Below, piece after piece: positions 27,015 through 35,284 of a DNA stretch of 64,000 nucleotides. The notes under the pieces were generated by a model. That model made no database searches, was not told the DNA's origin, and saw nothing but the letters and a program-made list of their open reading frames with translations. Position 1 is the stretch's first letter. Each line of letters begins with the position of its first letter. The position numbers and the translations under genes are program-made. The stretch spans positions 1 through 64,000 of the forward strand of contig JAHLLB010000009.1 of the NCBI GenBank assembly GCA_020444425.1, given 5' to 3'. The DNA is from a bacterium. Its GTDB lineage: Bacteria > Electryoneota > Electryoneia > Electryoneales > Electryoneaceae.

Positions 27015-27301
27015 CAGCTTTCGCGCAACTTTTCCTTGTGGCGTTTCAATTGCTCGACGAGTTTATCGACAGCACTTTCGATGGAGGTTTCGAACTTGTC
27101 GGACATCGTCGATGCGAACAACGTCTCGCGCGGCAGTGTAAGTTTGATCCTGGCTTCCTTCTGATGGAGCTGGCCTTCCAGAATCACATCCGCATCCATC
27201 AGCCGGTCATAATAACGCTCCAACCGCTCGAGCTCCTTCTCGATGTACTCCTTCAGCTGATCGCGGACGTTAATGCCATCTCCCTGAATGATCACCTGCA
27301 T
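27014..27301 (-). CDS. hpf: Short ribosome hibernation-promoting factor (HPF/RaiA family)
   Basis: The 95-residue protein fits the short HPF form that binds the 30S decoding region in resting cells: VIIQGDGINVRDQLKEYI at the start, ERLERYYDRLMDADVIL, then EARIKLTLPRETLFASTMSDKFE with the following helix. The C-terminal dimerisation domain of long HPF is absent. GGAGG precedes the ATG. The same arrangement with hprK and PTS IIA behind it is seen in many Proteobacteria and FCB genomes, where rpoN often precedes; here xerC takes that place. Confidence 0.92.
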   Translation of the reverse strand: MQVIIQGDGINVRDQLKEYIEKELERLERYYDRLMDADVILEGQLHQKEARIKLTLPRETLFASTMSDKFETSIESAVDKLVEQLKRHKEKLRES

Positions 27302-27327
27302 GTGTCCTCCTTGATGCAGCGGGTTGG

Positions 27328-28275
27328 TTATCTGTGACGTGTCCCGTCCTCACTCGCAGCCGCACGTGGATGGCGTGCGTAGACCTGTTTCAGATGGTCG
27401 CGGGTGACGCGGGTGTAGACTTGAGTTGTGGACAGGCTCGAGTGCCCCAGCAGTTCCTTGATCGACATCAGGTCCGCCCCATTTTCGAGCATGTGTGTCG
27501 CGAACGCATGCCGCAGCGCGTGTGGATGTGCACCGCGGCTCAACCCTGCGGCAGCCAGGCGTCTGTTGACAATCGTATACGCCTCTCGCTGGTTCAACCG
27601 TTTCCCCCGCTTGCCGAGAAACAGCGCCTGTCCGGACTGGTCGGTACGGTATTCATCGCGCACGACCAGCCACTTCTTGAGGGCGTCTCTCTCTTTCACG
27701 CCGATCGGGACAGTTCGTTGCTTGCTCCCCTTGCCGGTGACTCGCAGCCAGCCCTGCTTCAGGTCGACGGCGCGCAAATTGAGCCCGACCGCTTCGCTGA
27801 CACGCAGGCCGCTGCCATAAAGAACTTCCAGCAGGGCGTCGTTGCGTGTGCGCTCGGTCTCGTTTTCACCGGCGGAAACGGAGTCCGAGAGCGCGGTGCC
27901 GATGTCGGCGACGGTTGGAACATCAGGCAATTTCTTATCCACTCGGGGGCTGTCAATGGATTCGGCGGGGGAATCCGCGAGCACTCCCTCCTCCACCAGC
28001 CAGCGGAAGAAGGTTCTCAATGAAGACAGGGTGCGGGCTTTGGTCTTGCGCGCGACAGGTTGGGTGCGGTTGAAGTTATCTGTCTTGACCAGGGTGCCGA
28101 GGTAGCGGCGGACATGCCGCATGGTGATGAAGTCGGGCCTGACATCACCGCCGGACTGGCGTTCAATGTGGTCGATGAATTTGCGGACGTCTGAACCGTA
28201 TGCACGGATTGTGTGCGGAGATACATTCTCCACAGCGCTGAGGTGGGACAGCCATTTGTCAAGGAGTTCGTTCAC
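27328..28275 (-). CDS. xerC: Tyrosine recombinase XerC
   Basis: The 315-residue protein has the SAM-like core-binding domain (LSAVENVSPHTIRAYGSDV) and a catalytic domain with all key residues: Arg158 (GSGLRVSEA), Lys182 (GKGSKQR), His252 and Arg255 (HPHALRHAFATHML), His278 (LLGHSSLSTTQVYTRV) and the nucleophile Tyr287. It fits XerC-type recombinases, which resolve chromosome dimers at dif with XerD. Start is GTG with AGGAAG five bases upstream. It is 26 bp upstream of hpf and probably heads the operon. A mobile-element integrase is less likely given this context. Confidence 0.92.
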   Translation of the reverse strand: MNELLDKWLSHLSAVENVSPHTIRAYGSDVRKFIDHIERQSGGDVRPDFITMRHVRRYLGTLVKTDNFNRTQPVARKTKARTLSSLRTFFRWLVEEGVLADSPAESIDSPRVDKKLPDVPTVADIGTALSDSVSAGENETERTRNDALLEVLYGSGLRVSEAVGLNLRAVDLKQGWLRVTGKGSKQRTVPIGVKERDALKKWLVVRDEYRTDQSGQALFLGKRGKRLNQREAYTIVNRRLAAAGLSRGAHPHALRHAFATHMLENGADLMSIKELLGHSSLSTTQVYTRVTRDHLKQVYARHPRAAASEDGTRHR

Positions 28276-28321
28276 TGGCTTCCTGAAAAGGTGGCTACCC
28301 TGAAGGTAACACCGTGAACCC

Positions 28322-28579
28322 TCACCTTCCGAGGAACAGTCCGACGATAATTAAGAAAAGAGCAAGACTACCCAGCACCGCGACTCCGACACCTCCCCAC
28401 GGCACAATCATCGGGATCATCATCCAGACCAGCAGTAGTGCCGCTACCCGCATCAACAGCGGATGACCACTGACCACTTTTCCGTGGTAGGCACCGAAAC
28501 TGAGTTTGCCGACTGGAAAACCACCATAGATCAGCATGATCGCGGCGGCTGGAATCGACAGCAGGTAGAGTATCATCAT
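28322..28579 (-). CDS. Small integral membrane protein of unknown function
   Basis: This 85-residue protein begins MMILYLLSIPAAAIMLIYGG and has two or three hydrophobic segments (also LLMRVAALLLVWMMIPMIV and GVAVLGSLALFLIIVGLFL). I recognise no family. The double ATG at 28579/28576 has AGGA about nine bases upstream, while an upstream start would add basic residues without a ribosome site. It lies 46 bp upstream of xerC on the same strand. Confidence 0.55.
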   Translation of the reverse strand: MMILYLLSIPAAAIMLIYGGFPVGKLSFGAYHGKVVSGHPLLMRVAALLLVWMMIPMIVPWGGVGVAVLGSLALFLIIVGLFLGR

Positions 28580-28861
28580 AGCAGGTCCTTTTTCTGATCG
28601 TACCTGCAACATACGCAGGGACCTGACCAATCACCCCATGGAAATGCAATTTATTTCTTGCGTACCCGGCCTGGTGCGACCTGTGGATTGTTTCCGTATC
28701 AGCGGACGCTGGCAGGGATGTGGACAGTGAGGGCAACGAACCGGCAGGAGATCTGGCGAGCGATTTACTGTCCGAGGAGCAAACCAATCACGATGCAGAG
28801 CAGCGCCGATACTGCCTGGCGCTTGCGGCGTGCAGATCCCAACCGCGCTATGGTTCAAACG

Positions 28862-28887
28862 AAAGGGGCGATGTGATTCGCCCCTTT
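28862..28887 (-). terminator. Rho-independent terminator of topA
   Basis: A perfect 10-bp stem AAAGGGGCGA/TCGCCCCTTT (28862-28871 with 28878-28887) ends in T-rich sequence on the minus strand, 10 bp past the topA stop. Confidence 0.8.
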
Positions 28888-28896
28888 TGCGGATAG

Positions 28897-31494
28897 CTAT
28901 TTCTTTTTTGCCGATGTGCGCTTGGTGCCGGTGCTCTTCTTTGCTGTTGTCTTCTTCTTGCCACCGGCGGCACGTTTCGTCTTCGGCTTCTCTGCTTCAG
29001 GCGGAGCGTCCGGGTTCGGCTCCTTGTGCTTGCACTCCGGGCAAACAAAGTTCGCGCCCTTCTTCGTCATGATCGGGTAACCGCAGCTGGGGCATTTCTT
29101 CTCCAGCGGTTCATCCCAGAACGCAACGTCGCACTTCTTTTCCTTCCAGTTGGTGCAGGAATAGAAGAGCTTTCCGCGACGGGTGCGTTTGGCGACAATC
29201 GTGCCGCCGCAGCCTTCCCGTGGACACGGAATGCTGACATCGGGCAGGTTCGGCTGCTTGCCTTCCTCGCCGGGGATGGGTTCCGTGTGCTTGCACTTCG
29301 GGTAGCGGTTGCAGCCGATGAACTTGCCGTTCCGGCCCATGCGATAGACGAGATCGCCTTCCTCACAGGTCGGGCATTTGCGTCCAACCAGCTCCGGTTC
29401 GGTTTTCGCCTCGCCAGTCGCCGCGTTCTGCTTTTCGATATACTTGCAGTCCGGGAAACGGTTGCAGGAAATGAATTTGCCGAATCGTCCCCAACGCTCG
29501 ACCAGTTCCCCTTCCTCGCACTGCGGGCAGGTCCGGCCGGTGGAGGTCATGGTCGACTTCTTGATTTCCGCCTTGTTCTGCTTGAAGTGCTCAATGGATT
29601 CGCTGAATGGTTCCCAGAACCTGCGCACGGTTTCCGTCCACACGTCCCCCTCTTCCACCTTGTCCAGCGCCGTTTCCATCTCGGCGGTAAACTTGGTGTT
29701 GAAAACGTGTTCGAATTCCCGCACCAGCACGCCGTTCACCGTGCGGCCCAGGTCGGTGGGCTGGAGCCGGCGCTTATCGTCGCGGTCAACGTACTTGCGG
29801 TCGGTGATCGTGCTGATGATCTGGGCGTACGTGGACGGGCGCCCGATCCCGAGCTCATCCAGCATCTTCACCAGTGTCGCTTCCGAATAGCGCGGTGGCG
29901 GCTGGGTGAATTTCTGCTCGGTTTCGATGTCATTGATTTCGGCGGGCGTTCCCGGTGCCGGGTCGGCCTTCGCCTTGCCGGCTTTCGCAGTCGCGCCTTC
30001 CATGTGCGTTTCGCGGAACAGCGCTTCCGGCAGATCCTCGCTGACCTCTTCGTCGGTTTTGCTGGCGGGCATGTCATCCGCAGCGACTTCCCCCCACAGC
30101 TTGCGGAAGCCGGGGAAGATCAGACGGCGGCCGACAGCGCGCAACAGGTAGCCGGCGTCTTCCTTCTCCACCTCACCGCGAAGCTTGCTCTGCAGGGCGG
30201 CATCGTCCGCATCCAGCTTCGGATCCTTCTCCCGCATCTTGCTGATGCGCTTGTTGATCGCGGACGTAACCAGGTCCGCGCTCAAATCGGCCGGTGTGCC
30301 GACACCAATGTCGACGGTGATCCCGTCGAACAACGCGTCCGCCATCTGCGTCGCGACAAACCGGTTCCAGATCAGTTCGTAGAGGCGGAACTCGTCCTTC
30401 TTGAGGTATTTCTTCACCGCAGCCGGCGTGCGTTTGACATCCGTCGGACGGATCGCTTCGTGCGCGTCCTGCGTTTTCTTGCCCTTGCTGGAAAACTGCC
30501 GCGCCTTCGGGCTGAGGTAGCTGTCGCCGTACTGATCCTGGATGAAACCACGCGCCGAGTTGACCGCTTCCGGGCTCATGCGTGTACTGTCCGTACGCAT
30601 GTAGGTGATCAGACCGACGGTATCGTCGCCGAGCTCGATCCCTTCGTACAGGCTCTGCGCGACCCGCATCGTGCGCTTGCCGCCCATGCTGAGGCGGTGG
30701 GACGCTTCCTGCTGCAACGTGGAGGTGGTAAACGGTGCCCGGGGTTTCTGGCTGTTGATCCGGCGGCGGATTTCCAGCAATCGTGCTGGCAGGTTTTCCA
30801 GATTATCGCGTACCTGATCCGCGAGCGCTTCGGAGCCGATTTCGACGTCCTCGCCACCCAGCTTGACCAGCTTGGTGCGGAACGCGGCCAGATTCTCCAG
30901 CTCGGCCATCGCGTGGAAGGTCCAATACTCTTCCGCGACGAAGGCTTCGATTTCCTCTTCACGTTCAACGACGAGCCGCAGTGCGACCGACTGTACACGT
31001 CCCGCCGACAACCCGCGCGCGATGACGCTCCACAGTTCCTTGCTGACGAGATAGCCGACGAGCCGGTCCAGCACGCGTCTTGCCTGCTGTGCGTCCACAC
31101 GGTTCTGATCGATATCGCCGGGATGCTCGACCGCTTCGAGCACGGCTTTCTTGGTGATCTCGTTAAAGGTGACGCGCCGGATGTCGCCGTTCCGGTTCCC
31201 GAGCAGGTGAGCGATATGCCACGCGATGGCCTCGCCCTCACGGTCAGGGTCCGTTGCGAGCAGCACCAGCTTCGCCTTGGCTGCGGCCTTCCGCAGCTGC
31301 TCGACGGTCTTCTTCTTCTCCGGTATGATCTCGTAGTCGGGTTGGAAGTTGTTGTCGATGTCAACGGCGAGGGATTTGTTTGGCAGATCCCGGATGTGTC
31401 CGACGGACGCCTGGATGGCGTAATCGTTACCGAGATAACGCGACAGTGTTCTCGCCTTGGCGGGCGACTCTACGATGAGGAGTTTGGAAGCCAT
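28897..31494 (-). CDS. topA: DNA topoisomerase I
   Basis: The 865-residue protein is a full type IA topoisomerase that relaxes negative supercoils. The TOPRIM domain has Glu9 in LIVESPAKA and the DPDREGE triad (82-88). The nucleophile is Tyr298 in LITYMRTDS. The C-terminus carries four Cys4 zinc-ribbon repeats (CPQCEEGELVERWGRFGKF; CPTCEEGDLVYRMGRNGKF; CPREGCGGTIVAKRTRRGK; CPSCGYPIMTKKGANF), then a lysine-rich tail of about 40 residues (KKKTTAKKSTGTK) that probably aids DNA binding. It is longer at the C-terminus than many relatives. The gene is monocistronic with its own terminator. Confidence 0.96.
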   Translation of the reverse strand: MASKLLIVESPAKARTLSRYLGNDYAIQASVGHIRDLPNKSLAVDIDNNFQPDYEIIPEKKKTVEQLRKAAAKAKLVLLATDPDREGEAIAWHIAHLLGNRNGDIRRVTFNEITKKAVLEAVEHPGDIDQNRVDAQQARRVLDRLVGYLVSKELWSVIARGLSAGRVQSVALRLVVEREEEIEAFVAEEYWTFHAMAELENLAAFRTKLVKLGGEDVEIGSEALADQVRDNLENLPARLLEIRRRINSQKPRAPFTTSTLQQEASHRLSMGGKRTMRVAQSLYEGIELGDDTVGLITYMRTDSTRMSPEAVNSARGFIQDQYGDSYLSPKARQFSSKGKKTQDAHEAIRPTDVKRTPAAVKKYLKKDEFRLYELIWNRFVATQMADALFDGITVDIGVGTPADLSADLVTSAINKRISKMREKDPKLDADDAALQSKLRGEVEKEDAGYLLRAVGRRLIFPGFRKLWGEVAADDMPASKTDEEVSEDLPEALFRETHMEGATAKAGKAKADPAPGTPAEINDIETEQKFTQPPPRYSEATLVKMLDELGIGRPSTYAQIISTITDRKYVDRDDKRRLQPTDLGRTVNGVLVREFEHVFNTKFTAEMETALDKVEEGDVWTETVRRFWEPFSESIEHFKQNKAEIKKSTMTSTGRTCPQCEEGELVERWGRFGKFISCNRFPDCKYIEKQNAATGEAKTEPELVGRKCPTCEEGDLVYRMGRNGKFIGCNRYPKCKHTEPIPGEEGKQPNLPDVSIPCPREGCGGTIVAKRTRRGKLFYSCTNWKEKKCDVAFWDEPLEKKCPSCGYPIMTKKGANFVCPECKHKEPNPDAPPEAEKPKTKRAAGGKKKTTAKKSTGTKRTSAKKK

Positions 31495-31540
31495 GCCAAC
31501 CTTTGCTGATGGAAATCGTCAATGAGCCCTGAACGTTTTG

Positions 31541-31651
31541 TGCCCCTGATGGCTACGCCAGCAGGGATCATCCGCGCTTGCGAGCAAACACGGGCCTGTT
31601 TGTGCCAACGTGATCTGGTCCGCGTCTGCAAGTCTTTTGACACGGGCACAT
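31541..31651. repeat. Two dispersed repeats upstream of topA
   Basis: 31541-31573 is a copy of the TGCCCC...GGGATCATCC palindromic repeat. 31620-31651 matches 63134-63165: both read CCGCGTC, then four variable bases, then AGT.TTTTGACACGGGCACAT. The gap 31495-31761 holds no gene. Confidence 0.7.
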
Positions 31652-31761
31652 CACAGGCAGATCGAGCGTAACGGGTCAACGAACAGAAAACCGATCCCTG
31701 GAGGACCGGCTGAGAAAATAGTCACGGAATTGGCAAATGCCAGCCTTGATCTCGTCTCGGA

Positions 31762-31998
31762 TCAATCTGGAGACGATACACCGCGAGACAGGGTGTCGAG
31801 TTCCCGTGCGCAGGGACAGTCCTCGTTGCCCTGCATGGCAATAATCATGTCCCACTGCTTGTCGAGCACATCCGACGACACCGGAAGCTCGCCGTCATTC
31901 TCCGCACGGAGATGCCGCTCCCACACGTGCCGACACAGCGGCATCGGGTGCTTGTCCTCCGGCCAGAGGCAGGTCTTCCAGCTGAATTCGCGCATCAT
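31762..31998 (-). CDS. Small hypothetical protein coupled to malQ
   Basis: The 78-residue protein (MMREFSWKTCLWPEDKHPMP, later DMIIAMQGNEDCPCARELD) has four cysteines, two of them as CPC, and no membrane segment. Its ATG overlaps the malQ stop by four bases (ATGA), which is the main reason to believe it is real. I recognise no family; a metal-binding or accessory role is possible but not shown. Confidence 0.5.
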   Translation of the reverse strand: MMREFSWKTCLWPEDKHPMPLCRHVWERHLRAENDGELPVSSDVLDKQWDMIIAMQGNEDCPCARELDTLSRGVSSPD

Positions 31999-33524
31999 TC
32001 GGTCTCGTTTTCGTCCACCCAGGTGCTCGGCGCTCGTCCATAGCGGCGGGCGAAGTTGCCCATGTGTTCCGCCAACCCGGAGTTCAGGTGCTCATGGTTG
32101 ACTCGCCAGCTCCAGTTGCCGGCGGCCTGGCCCGGTGTGTTCATCCGGCCTTCGGTGCCGAGCCCGAGCCAGTCCTGCATCGGTACGATCGCGCTGACAC
32201 CCGGAGACGCGAACGCCAACCGGATCAACTCCTGCTCAATCGCGCCGGGATCGTGCCCGATGTACTCCTTCATATAGGAGAGATCGTCCGGCGTCGATTC
32301 CTGTTCCAACCAGCCGCGCGTTGTGTTGTTGTCATGCGTGCCGGTGTAGACCACGGAGTCGGTCGTGTGGTTATGCGGCAGAAAGACGTTGCCCGGCCCA
32401 CTGTCCCACGCGAACTGCAGCACGCGCATCCCCGGGAAACCGAACGCCTTGCGCAGGTCTTCCACCTGCTTTGTGATCACGCCGAGGTTTTCCGCGACAA
32501 CGTTAACCTCGCCCATCCGGTCCCGCAACGCACGGAACAACTCGTGCCCCGGCGCGGGAACCCACTCGCCATTGACCGCTGTCTCCTCATCCGCTGGAAT
32601 CGACCAGCAGGCGTCAAAGCCACGGAAATGGTCGATGCGGACGATATCCACCAGCTCGAAGGTGGCGCGCAGCCTTGCCTCCCACCAACTAAACCCCTGC
32701 GCACGGTGCGCGTCCCATTTATACAGCGGGTTACCCCACCGTTGGCCGGTGGAGCTGAAATAATCCGGTGGAACTCCGGCGATGACGGTTGGATTGCCCT
32801 TTTCGTCGAAATGGAACAGATCACGGTTGGCCCAGGCATCCACGCTGTCATACGCAACGAAGATCGGCAGGTCGCCGAGGATTTTGATGCCTTTGCTGTT
32901 GGCGTGTTCGCGAACTTTCCACCACTGGGTGAATGTCTTGAATTGCAGCCAGCGCTGGAACTCGATGCGATCATGCAGCTCGGTGGTGATCCGTTTGAGC
33001 GCTTCCGGATCGCGGTCGCGCAGTTCGGCCGGCCAGTTGTTCCACGGCTGCCCGTCATGGAACGCCTTCAGTGCCATGAACAACGCGTAGTCGTCCAGCC
33101 AGCCCTGGAACCGTTGCTTGAACTGGTCGAACTCGGCCCGCTGCTCAATATTGGCGTCCCGGCTGAACGCCTGGAACGCGAGATACAGCAGCTCGTTCTT
33201 CTTTGGGATCACCGCGCCGTAGTCGACAAACTCGCGTGGCAACTGGTGCAACGGCTCCAGATCGGAGGGAGTGAGTAACCCTTCGTCCCTCAGCCGGTCC
33301 AATGAGAGTAGGAGTGGATTCGCGGCGAACGCGGAGAAGCACTGGTACGGGCTGTCGCCATACCCGGTCGGGCCGAGCGGCATCACCTGCCAGATGGTCT
33401 GTTCGCCCTCAGCGAGCCAGTCGACGAAACGATGGGCCTCGTCACCGAATTCGCCAATGCCGTTCGCGCCCGGAAGCGAGGTTGGGTGCAGCAGAACGCC
33501 TGCCCGGCGTGTATTGTCTATCAT
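31995..33524 (-). CDS. malQ: 4-alpha-glucanotransferase (amylomaltase, GH77)
   Basis: The 509-residue protein moves maltooligosaccharide units between glucan chains. It has the GH77 landmarks: RAGVLLHPTSLPG at the start, WQVMPLGPTGYGDSPYQC, the nucleophile region VDIVRIDHFRGFDACW, the acid/base region VVAENLGVITKQVEDLR and the loop GTHDNNTTRGW. The ATG at 33524 has AGGA six bases upstream and starts where GH77 enzymes of the plant/bacterial short type start; the frame runs on upstream without support. No glycogen phosphorylase or synthase gene is nearby in the window. Confidence 0.95.
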   Translation of the reverse strand: MIDNTRRAGVLLHPTSLPGANGIGEFGDEAHRFVDWLAEGEQTIWQVMPLGPTGYGDSPYQCFSAFAANPLLLSLDRLRDEGLLTPSDLEPLHQLPREFVDYGAVIPKKNELLYLAFQAFSRDANIEQRAEFDQFKQRFQGWLDDYALFMALKAFHDGQPWNNWPAELRDRDPEALKRITTELHDRIEFQRWLQFKTFTQWWKVREHANSKGIKILGDLPIFVAYDSVDAWANRDLFHFDEKGNPTVIAGVPPDYFSSTGQRWGNPLYKWDAHRAQGFSWWEARLRATFELVDIVRIDHFRGFDACWSIPADEETAVNGEWVPAPGHELFRALRDRMGEVNVVAENLGVITKQVEDLRKAFGFPGMRVLQFAWDSGPGNVFLPHNHTTDSVVYTGTHDNNTTRGWLEQESTPDDLSYMKEYIGHDPGAIEQELIRLAFASPGVSAIVPMQDWLGLGTEGRMNTPGQAAGNWSWRVNHEHLNSGLAEHMGNFARRYGRAPSTWVDENETE

Positions 33525-33735
33525 CGGTTTTCCTGTTTGGATGAAACATGCACGCGGAAGGTAGAGTGCACGGTGCGGAACGAACAAGCAACATGTTTTG
33601 TTCCCACCCCGCCGCGAGGGACGGATTGAACCGGGCTCGGTCCTGCGCGACATGAATCAACGACCTAACTTTAGACACAACGCATACCGTGGGGGATTCA
33701 CGTGCCCCCCGCATTCCACATGGAGGCTGGGAACG

Positions 33736-34521
33736 ATGAAACGGTTTTCTTTGGTGTTGGCTGCTTTCCTGCTGATCTCACTGCCCTTTGCCGCAAGCGC
33801 GCAATTGTATGGCCCCACATCCCGGGACACGGACTGGTCGCTGGAGGCGTCCGTCTTCGCCAATATGACCGACTTCGATCTGGAACAGGTGAATGGTCAC
33901 ATTACAGATGGATCTGCCTACTATTTGTCTCAGCCCCTGTATTTTGACCGCTATGATGTCAATGAATTTGAAAGCCGGTTCACCTATGACATTCGCCTCG
34001 GTTTCAATTTCCGCGGCCTCTGCTTCGGCGCGGGCTACAATCCGATCGGCGAAGAATCCGGTGGCTATACCCTGTTGAATGCCTCGGCGCAGGATGTGCC
34101 ATACGACTTCACGTTCGACGGTCGTGAGTTTTATGCCTACGCCGGCTACATGTACGAGTTCAACAACTGGCTGTCCGCGGGTCCGATGGTAGCGCTTGGA
34201 CACGGCACGATCAGCGGCACGCTGGTCGACGCTGACATTGGTGCGGATGGTGACGAACTGACCGGCACCTACATGCCCTTCCGCGCGGAACTCCGTGGAC
34301 GTGTCAAGCTGACGCGATACGTCGCACTCGACCTCGGTGTCGGAATGCGTACTGGAACAGTCACCGATCTTGAGGTCGATCTGGGAGTGGATGGTGTCAC
34401 CGGTTTGCCTGAGGGCACGAACCCTGTCCAGGACTATCAGGATACATTGATGGAACTGGATATGTCCGGGATGTATTACGGTGGGGGGATCACGTTGCTG
34501 AACCCCTTCGGCGACGATTGA
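33736..34521 (+). CDS. Outer-membrane beta-barrel-like protein
   Basis: The 261-residue protein has a signal peptide (MKRFSLVLAAFLLISLPFAA) and a mature part with alternating strands and aromatic residues (FTYDIRLGFNFRGLCFGAGY, YAYAGYMYEFNNWLSAGPMV, RVKLTRYVALDLGVGMRTG). It resembles OmpA/OmpX-type barrels of 8-10 strands with no periplasmic domain. The family is not recognised and the C-terminus (NPFGDD) lacks the usual final aromatic, though GGGITLLNPF may be the last strand. GGAGG and GGGA lie before the ATG at 33736. Confidence 0.75.
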   Translation: MKRFSLVLAAFLLISLPFAASAQLYGPTSRDTDWSLEASVFANMTDFDLEQVNGHITDGSAYYLSQPLYFDRYDVNEFESRFTYDIRLGFNFRGLCFGAGYNPIGEESGGYTLLNASAQDVPYDFTFDGREFYAYAGYMYEFNNWLSAGPMVALGHGTISGTLVDADIGADGDELTGTYMPFRAELRGRVKLTRYVALDLGVGMRTGTVTDLEVDLGVDGVTGLPEGTNPVQDYQDTLMELDMSGMYYGGGITLLNPFGDD

Positions 34522-34675
34522 TTGTCAGAACAAACCATCGGTGTTCTTGGAGTTTCGCTGTCGAAACCATGCACCCTGACCCGAGTTAGCTTTTCGTTGG
34601 ATTGGTCAAAAATTGAGCAACAGTTTCTCGCGAGTCCGACTCCGATCGAGATTCGGTCTCCAGGAGGGCTCTTTC

Positions 34676-34703
34676 AGCCGAACGTGAAAACGTTCGGCTT
34701 TTT
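34676..34703 (+). terminator. Rho-independent terminator
   Basis: A perfect 10-bp stem AGCCGAACGT/ACGTTCGGCT with GAAA loop is followed by T5 on the plus strand. It lies 155 bp past the barrel gene stop, so the intervening DNA is either a long 3' UTR or a small RNA. Confidence 0.85.
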
Positions 34704-34823
34704 CGTGCTCGATAATCACATTTCAGTATAATTAGTATAATTACGCGCCCACTTACCCAAATACCCTAAAAACAGTAGCGTACTCCCGGAGAGCTCTAAT
34801 TATTTTTATCAGCATTATCACTA

Positions 34824-34852
34824 TTGCGTTCCTCATTCCGTCGTGCTATGAT
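34824..34852 (+). promoter_or_regulatory. Predicted sigma-70-type promoter
   Basis: TTGCGT (34824-34829) and TATGAT (34847-34852) are 17 bp apart, in an A/T-rich region, about 35 bp before the next start codon. Two TATAAT boxes (34727, 34736) upstream lack clear partners. Confidence 0.5.
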
Positions 34853-34887
34853 GATATCAGAACGCGAAAGGGATCAGGAGCGCACAG

Positions 34888-35226
34888 ATGTCGTGGATGA
34901 AAACACAGCGGCAGCTTGGAATTTTTCGGAATATGCTGATTTACGCCGGGATGCGTGAACTTCCGAACCCCCTCCCCTTTCCCTTTCTCGATCCGATTGA
35001 TGAATTCTGGACCACGAAGCTCGTCGAACGGTTTACCGCAATGGACGCGGGAATTTTGCAGGAACGGATTCTTGCGGCCACGCAGAAGATCGCTGAGGAG
35101 ACAGCATGGATGTACAACGCGGAATTGGCATCGTTGACGTTAGACGTGAATGAGGCCACAACCCTGGATCAACTCTATGGGGACTGGTTTGTTGAGATGA
35201 TGCATCCCAGGCCCATAGCGGTTTAA
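34888..35226 (+). CDS. Hypothetical protein, 112 residues
   Basis: I do not recognise this soluble, mostly helical protein (MKTQRQLGIFRNMLIYAG; PFPFLDPIDEFWTTKLVERF; ILAATQKIAEETAWMYNAEL). It has no signal peptide, cysteine or repeat. AGGAG stands eight bases before the ATG, and a good promoter lies upstream. It is 58 bp before the next barrel-like gene and may share its transcript. Confidence 0.6.
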   Translation: MSWMKTQRQLGIFRNMLIYAGMRELPNPLPFPFLDPIDEFWTTKLVERFTAMDAGILQERILAATQKIAEETAWMYNAELASLTLDVNEATTLDQLYGDWFVEMMHPRPIAV

Positions 35227-35284
35227 GAAGTAGCAGTCACATGAATCTTGCGGTTGGCAGCAACCGCAGGTCGGGAGGTGAAAG

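Noticed and set aside
27328-28275. Integrase of a mobile island
   Set aside because: The recombinase has XerC length and sits in front of hpf-hprK in a housekeeping setting, with no att sites or phage genes.
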